DNA from: Suillus spraguei
Taxonomy: Eukaryota > Basidiomycota > Agaricomycetes > Boletales > Suillaceae
NCBI GenBank assembly: GCA_016800925.1
Contig: JABCPU010000020.1
Span: 186,001 to 250,000, forward strand
Length of the DNA: 64,000 nt
Direction of reading: 5' to 3'
Shown here: piece after piece, positions 57,922 through 64,000 of the stretch
Numbering within the stretch: the first letter of the stretch is position 1
Layout of the letters: the number at the start of each line of letters is the position of its first letter
Program-made: the position numbers and the translations under genes
The notes under the pieces: model-generated
Told to the model about the DNA's origin: nothing
Databases searched by the model: none
The model's input: the letters and a program-made list of their open reading frames with translations, nothing else

Positions 57922-59312
57922 AGGTGAGTTTTGTATTATTTTTATGGTTCAATTCATGTCCGTCTGTATTCTTTCCCCATAGATTATACCAATCATTCAG
58001 GACAATCTGAAAGGTGGGATATGACCATAGTGCTGCAATGTGTGGTTTAGCGTTTGCACAATGTCACGAATTCCAAATACAAATCATTACTTTTTTCTCA
58101 ATTTCCCTAAAGCATCTAAACCCAGCACTAAGACAAACACAAACTCCATCAAAATTCCCACATCCGCTTCTCTAACCGAACTTCCTGATGAAGATGAAGA
58201 GATCTTTTATGATGCTATCGGATAAGATAAGATAAGATAGTATCACGTGATCTTAGAACCTTCTAGAATATGATGTCATAACAATGTCACAACTATCACA
58301 TCGTACAATTCTCATTTCTATTTTATGATTGGCTAGTAGTTTCAAACTCAGTTTATATCTCAGTTTCAATATGTGTATATAGTTAGCTAGTTTTGCTGTA
58401 AGTAGTTCTTTAGTTCAAACCTCTTGTATCTACAACTGTAGCAATCCAAGACATCCTTGCTCCTCTCTCTCTTTGTGATAACCTTAGTTTGAGTCCTAGT
58501 CTCTGCCCTTGCGTTAATTCGTTTGTGGGTTGTGACATTAGGTTTGAACTTTAGGGGACTCCGACTCGCATACCGCTGCATACCTTTCTTCTGGACTCCT
58601 CTTCAATGATAGTACCATTGTAGACAATTCCTAGAAGTCTCTTATCATCTTCTGTACGTGTTTGTAAAGGCACTAGCACTTGCAGACCAGTACAAAACAT
58701 TTTGTCTTGCCCGACCCTAAAAAGTCATGATCTTTCTTCTCCCCTTTGCTCATTTGAGCGCATTTCTACCAATAGTCTTTTGGGGTTAGTAGACCTCTAC
58801 CAGGCCCAGCCTTACATTGTTGCTGCTAGTAGACAGTGGACGAGCAACATTAGGTGTTCGATCCATGACCTCAGTGCTGGCCCAAGACCCTGCCTGCTGA
58901 GCTCTACGATAGTTTCCTTTTACGATAGTTTCTTTTCATACAATAGAAGGTCTAGTCTTCTTCTGAGTATTTAGTGGAATTGCCTCGTTGTTCAAGATAG
59001 ACTGGTCGCTTGTAAGCTTCGGCTGGAAGAGCACCGTGTCCCTCGAGATAACTTTTCCCACTTGGAAGATCACAAAAACCTTTACTATAGTTTTCCTAGT
59101 TAGTAAATAGGGAAGCGCCTAGTTGGGTTGATTAAAGAACCCTTTAGGACCTGAGTACGTGGTAGATCTGATCAGATATTGGGACTGCTCAGTTTTCCAT
59201 TTACATACTTCTTTTCCCATCTCCTTTTCACCATCTTTCCTATTCGTGTTGACCGTTACGACTAGTCAATCACAGACATCAGTAAATCGGGTTCCAGAAT
59301 ACAACTGGTACT

Positions 59313-60349
59313 ATGTCTGCTCCCGCCACTACCATTCACAACAAACAAGCTTTGGCTGAGTATATCGCAAATGCTATCAATGTTGCGATTGCTCCAGTCC
59401 AAGAGCAAGTTCAAAGACTCAAGAATATGAACGATGTCCTACAAGACCAGAATGAAAAACTCCACGAAGAACTTCGTCAATATAGGGAAAGAATTGATGA
59501 ACTGGAAGCAAAACCTACATCAACAGGAGGAGCTCCCAAAATTGCAAAGCCAACAGAGTTCACTGGAGGAAAAGATTCCATCGACATTGAAACATTCTTG
59601 GCACAAGTATCCCTTTACCTCACACAATATCCCAACGCAATGCAACAACAACATCTCAGCTTAATGTTGTCTTATCTTAAGGGAAATGCCGGAAAATGGG
59701 CAGAACCTTACGTTAAAAAACAAGCTGCAGGAGAATTGGACTTCCAAGACTTCTTAGAGGAGTTCTCACGCATGTTTAAAGATGAGAACAAAGAAGCGAA
59801 GGCCATCAGAGAATTAGAGACCCTTAGGCAAGGATCTAGTTCTGTTCCAGAATATGTTGCATCCTTCAAACAAAAGTCAGTATTCACAAATTTCTCCAAC
59901 TACGACCTCCGCCTCAAACTCCGATCTGGTCTACAAACCTGGATCAAAGAACAACTCGCTCATGTTGCGCTCAAAGACAAGAACACTTTCAATAAATTGG
60001 TCGAAAGAGCAGTAGAAATTGGGCAAACTTTGAAGAGTTGGACGCAGAGAAGAAGCGAAACACCTGGTGGACTCCCAAGTCTAACAGTAGAGTTCCTTCT
60101 TCATCAAGGGCTGGACCCAGTAACAGTGATGCTATGGATGTTGACTCTGGAAGGCAAAAGAATGCCCCCAAACCGCAAGGAAAGCCTGGTGCTTTCAAAT
60201 GTTACAGATGCGGTGGAGAAGGCCATATGGCTAGGAACTGTAAAGAAGCGCCAAAACCAGCGCAAGTGAAGGCATCGTCTGCTGAAGAAGAAACCGCGCC
60301 TAAATGGTTCAAGGACTGGTTATCCTCCAAAGAAGGCAAGGGTTTTTAG
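59313..60349 (+). pseudogene. Gypsy gag (capsid plus zinc knuckle), frameshifted
   Basis: The frame from ATG 59313 gives a coiled-coil start (QDQNEKLHEELRQYRERIDE) and the retroviral-type capsid fold (SLMLSYLKGNAGKWAEPYV; FKDENKEAKAIRELETLRQG). Near 60030 the frame slips by one base (FEELDAEKKRNTWWTPK is in the next frame), leading to the CCHC knuckle CYRCGGEGHMARNC at about 60199-60240. Confidence 0.85.
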
Positions 60350-60360
60350 AAGGGTTGAAG

Positions 60361-60899
60361 TCAGAGTCTGCAGACCTAGACCCGAACAATCAATTCTCTA
60401 TTCTTTCTAGTTTTTCAGATGTAACGGAAGTGTATATACGATCCAAATCAGAGCATTTTTATATTCCAATTACACTGAAAGGAAAGAACAGACAAGCAGA
60501 CATAAAAGCACTTGTGGATTGTGGTGCATCAACATTATTTATAAGCGAAAGATTTGTAGAGAACAATGATGTCCGGTGTCATAAATTATTGCGTCCCATA
60601 CCAGTCAAGAACATTGATGGTTCCTTAAATGCCGCTGGAGCTATGACAAGATTCGCTGAAATAGGATTAAAGATTGGAGATCATGAAGAAGATAAAGCAG
60701 CCTTCATGGTTACAGATTTAGGAAGCGATGATGTTATTATTGGTATAGATTGGCTAAGGTATCATAATCCAGAGATTGATTGGAACGCAGGACAATTTGC
60801 TCTTACACGATGCCCAGTCAAGTGTGAGACTAAAAAAGAAAAAAAGACAAAAATAGAGAAAAACGAAAAACCCAAAAACAGGGTGACTTGCCAGATCTG
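60361..60899 (+). pseudogene. Gypsy protease region
   Basis: The retropepsin-like core is ALVDCGASTLFI, where the usual D-S/T-G is D-C-G, followed by the flap and VIIGIDWLRYHNPEIDW. The frame ends at a stop (60897-60899) with a Lys-rich tail; the RT continues in an overlapping frame. Confidence 0.75.
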
Positions 60900-62474
60900 A
60901 TTCCCACGGAAGAGGAAGATGACGACAAAGGCATGGCGAAGAAGAGGGCGATGGTTGAGGAAATAAAAGATGAAAATAGTCCAAAAAATGAATGGATTAG
61001 ATATAAAGCTTCTATTGCCACAGAACAAAAAGTAGCAGAGGAAGCTACTAAGAAGAAAAAGTCTGTAGAAGAAATGGTTCCAGACTGGCTTCATGATTAC
61101 CTGGGTGTATTCTCAGAAGAGGAATCAAAGAGATTTCCTGAAAGAAAGAAATGGGATCATGCAATAGATCTCAAAGATGAAAATGATCTTCCACCGAATG
61201 CAAAACCATATCCTCTATCACCCAAAGAAATGGACACACTAAAAGATTGGTTAAAAGCCGAAACTGCATTAGGACATATTAGAGATTCACAGTCTCCTGT
61301 TGCAGCACCTTTCTTCTTTGTGGCCAAAAAAGATGGCAAATTATTACCAGTAATGGACTATAGAAAGCTCAATGAGAAAACAGTTAAAAATGCATATCCT
61401 TTACTGAGATCTCAAGATCTAATTGATGCTTTAACTGGTGCCACAATGTATTCCAAAATGGATGTACGATGGGGATACAATAATATTCGGATGAAAGAAG
61501 GAGACGAGTGGAAGGCAGCCTTCAAAACGCCTTTTGGTCACCATGAACCAACCGTAATGTATTTCGGGTTGACAAATTCTCCAGCAACTTTCCAGACCAT
61601 GATGAACGAAATATTTAGAGATCTCATTGACGGAAAGACGGTCATTGTCTACATCAATGACATCTTGGTCTTTACAAATGGAAATAAGGAGCAACACCGA
61701 AAAGTCGTGTGAGAAGTACTCAAATGATTAAGAGATAATGACCTGTTCTTGAAACCAGAGAAATGTAGTTTCGAACAGTCTAAAGTCGAATTCTTATGGT
61801 TGATTGTGGAAAAAGGCAATGTGTCTATGGATCCTGTGAAAGTAGAAGGAGTATTAAAATGGCCTATTCCCAAATGTGTAAAAGACATACAAGCATTCAT
61901 GGGTTTTGCCAACTTCTATCGAAGATTCATATTGGGGTTCTCAGATATAGCCAGACCAATGAATGATTTGCTAAGAAAAGATGTTCCATGGAATTGGACG
62001 GAGAAACAACAGAATGCATTTGATGAATTGAAGAAACGATTCACAGAAGCTCCGCTCCTAGTAATGCCAGACGTTGAGAAAAAGAAAAGGATAGAGACCG
62101 ATGCTTCTGATTATGCATCTGGTGCAGTACTTTCTCAACAGATGGAAGATGGACTATGGCATCCTGTCGCTTATTATTCGAAGTCAATGAATGATGCAGA
62201 ACGAAATTACGATATTCATGACAAAGAATTATTAGCAATCATTCGAGCATTGGAAGAGTGGAGGCACTATGTGCAGGGAGCACCTCATCCTGTGGAGATC
62301 TGGACCGATCATAAGAATCTCGAGTATTTCATGATGAGTCAAAAATTGACACGAAGGCAAGCCAGATGGAGTCTGTTCCTGGCGGAGTATGAATTTACAC
62401 TCCAACATAAGCCTGGTGTAGTCAATGATAAGGCTGATCGTCTGTCTCGGAGATCAGACCACAGAGGGGGGTAG
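60888..62474 (+). pseudogene. Gypsy reverse transcriptase and RNase H, inactive
   Basis: RT blocks: VAAPFFFVAKKDGKLLPVMD, then YSKMDVRWGYNNIRMKEGDE, FGLTNSPATFQTMMNEIF and the active-site box read as YIND (61650-61661) where YIDD is needed. An in-frame TGA at 61710-61712 separates fingers/palm from the connection. RNase H follows: IETDASDYASGAVLSQ, HDKELLAIIRALEEWRHYV and WTDHKNLEYF. The active-site Asp-to-Asn change alone would abolish polymerase activity. Confidence 0.88.
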
Positions 62475-62497
62475 AAAACGACAATTCTGATCGCATT

Positions 62498-64000
62498 TTG
62501 CTTAAACCAGAATTTTTCAAAATCAATGCTGCTAAAAGAGGCCAAGTTCTTATAGAAGGAGAAAAATCTCTTCTCAAAAAGATTAGACAAAGTACAGAAC
62601 GAGAGCCTGAAGTGATGAAAGCGCTAGAAACATTAAAAGCAGCACCGGTGCAATTGCGTAGAGGAGTTGAAGAATGGAATGTTGAAGATGGATTGGTGTT
62701 ATTCCAAGGATTGGTCTATGTTCCAAATGATAAAGAAATCCGCCGAGAAATTCTAGAGTTATTCCATGACTCACCACTGGCTGGACATCCTGGATGTGCC
62801 AAAACCTTAGAATTGATTTCCAGAAACTATTGGTGGTCAATGATGACAAAAAGTGTTCACGACTATGTAGATGGTTGCGATCATTGCAGACAAACAAAGG
62901 TCTATCCTAGTAAACCGACGGGACCTTTACAGCCAAATGAAGTTCCAGAAGGACCTTGGCAAACGATTACATGTGACCTGATTGTGGACCTACCAAAGAG
63001 TGAAGGGTGTGATAGCATTTTTGTCGTTGTTGATCGATGTACAAAACAAGCACACTTTATTCCCACCAATAAAGAAGTAGACTCGAAGGAAATTGCCGAG
63101 CTATTCTTAAAAAATGTATGGAAACATCATGGAACACCAAAGAAAGTGATTTCAAATAGAGGAACACAGTTCATATCGAAATTTATGGGACAAATGTCAA
63201 AAAGATTAGGCACAAAATGGTCTGCTTCGACCGCCTATCACCCCATACAGACGGACAAACAGAACACATAAATCAAGAAGTTGAACAATATTTACGCCTG
63301 TTTACCTCTTATAGACAAAATGATTGGGTATCTTGGTTGCCGATTGCAGAATTCTTGCATAATAATGCAGTCACAGTCACCGGTCATAGCCCTTTCAAAG
63401 TTCTATATGGATATAATCCAGAATTCACGATATCTCCTAATTCCAACTCCCGTATTCCTGTTGCTGACGAAAGAGTGGATCAAATGAAAGAAGCAAGAGA
63501 TGATGCGGAAAATACTTTGAAACTAGTCAATGAACGAATGAAACGGTTCTATGACAAAGGAGTAAAAGATGCACCACAGTATAAAAAGGGAGACAAAGTC
63601 TGGCTAGACGCAAAAAACATTAAACACCGTCGTCCAAGTCAAAAACTGTCAGATCGTCGTCTTGGGCCCTTTGAAATACTAGAGAAGATTGGTGAGGTGA
63701 ACTATAAATTGAAATTACCAGCAAACTATCAGATCCATCTGGTTTTTCACGTTCAGTTACTCACCCCATACTATGCATCTCAAATGATCCCTCATTCTCA
63801 ACCCACCCGACCACCTCCTGACATAATCGACAATCAGGAAGAATTTGTTGTAGAAGAAGTATTAGATAGCCGATTATTCTGAGGGAAGCTGCAATACCGA
63901 GTAAAATGGGAAGGATATCCGATAGAAGAATCGACATGGGAACCAGAAGAAAACGTAAAGAATTCCCCAATTCTTATAGCGGAGTTTCACAAAAAAAACC
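62498..64000 (+). pseudogene. Gypsy integrase with chromodomain, inactive
   Basis: Zinc-binding HHCC region: H-x-x-H as HDSPLAGHPG, then CDHCRQTKVYPSKP. Catalytic core: TCDLIVDLPKSEG; the second acidic residue block reads ISNRGTQF (Asn codon 63155-63157 where Asp is expected). A frameshift at about 63220-63271 precedes HTDGQTEHINQ (catalytic Glu). The C-terminal GPF/Y block is LGPFEILEKIGEVNYKLKLP. After a TGA at 63880-63882, a chromodomain reads YRVKWEGYPIEESTWEPEEN, running to the window edge. Confidence 0.88.

Larger units (their letters stand above)
58226..64000 (+). mobile_element. Ty3/gypsy retrotransposon with chromodomain, right end outside window
   Basis: Order gag - protease - RT - RNase H - integrase - chromodomain, as in chromoviruses. 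The 58226-59312 region is the candidate 5' LTR plus leader. It starts after GATAAGATAAGATAAGATAG and has a TATA-like GTTTATATCTC, but without the 3' LTR its ends cannot be set. All coding parts carry stops or frameshifts, so this copy is non-autonomous. Confidence 0.88.

Overview
This window looks like a stretch of an Agaricomycete (mushroom-type basidiomycete) nuclear genome. The signs are short GT-AG introns (mostly about 48-60 nt), a polyporopepsin-type aspartic protease pair, wax-synthase-like acyltransferases, a DUF6589/RecQ transposon-like unit, a chromodomain Ty3/gypsy element and a Tad-like LINE tail. Conserved housekeeping genes sit as islands in a repeat- and pseudogene-rich background. 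All assignments were made by reading; no search was run.

Layout. 1-4993: two head-to-head aspartic protease genes separated by a long imperfect inverted duplication with a minisatellite core; the right copy has one premature stop. 5537-10748: minus-strand block with a broken WW-domain gene, an inverted scrap of an OSBP exon, an intact oxysterol-binding protein gene (6 exons) and a 4-TM membrane protein. 11814-12540: tandem array of tRNA-Leu-like Pol III units. 14768-16049: intact 8-exon UbiA prenyltransferase. 16315-21820: a complete 5.5-kb mobile unit with 279-bp identical terminal inverted repeats, a 9-bp target duplication and two convergent genes (DUF6589-like protein and RecQ-like helicase). 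21925-32047: gene graveyard with ribonucleotide reductase R2, metallophosphoesterase and wax-synthase pseudogenes, the last interrupted by a LINE. 32048-41053: the best-preserved block, with tRNA-Val(UAC), a single-pass membrane protein, a 13-exon MRS2-type Mg2+ channel, a small five-exon gene and proteasome ATPase RPT6. 42140-51500: GGPP synthase remnant, intact wax synthase, a vacuolar-type aspartic protease pseudogene, and a large inverted duplication carrying one dead and one intact wax synthase. 51692-54511: CK1-like kinase, HAD-like hydrolase and an unknown protein, at least two of them broken. 57081-57921: broken kinase-like gene. 58226-64000: defective Ty3/gypsy chromovirus running off the right edge.

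The standout is the 16315-21820 element. Both of its genes start at the inner edge of identical TIRs, so each TIR probably serves as the promoter, and the intact target duplication shows it moved as one unit. A second theme is decay: several premature stops are explained by C-to-T changes, and single-nucleotide frameshifts recur in accessory genes while the housekeeping genes between them are intact.
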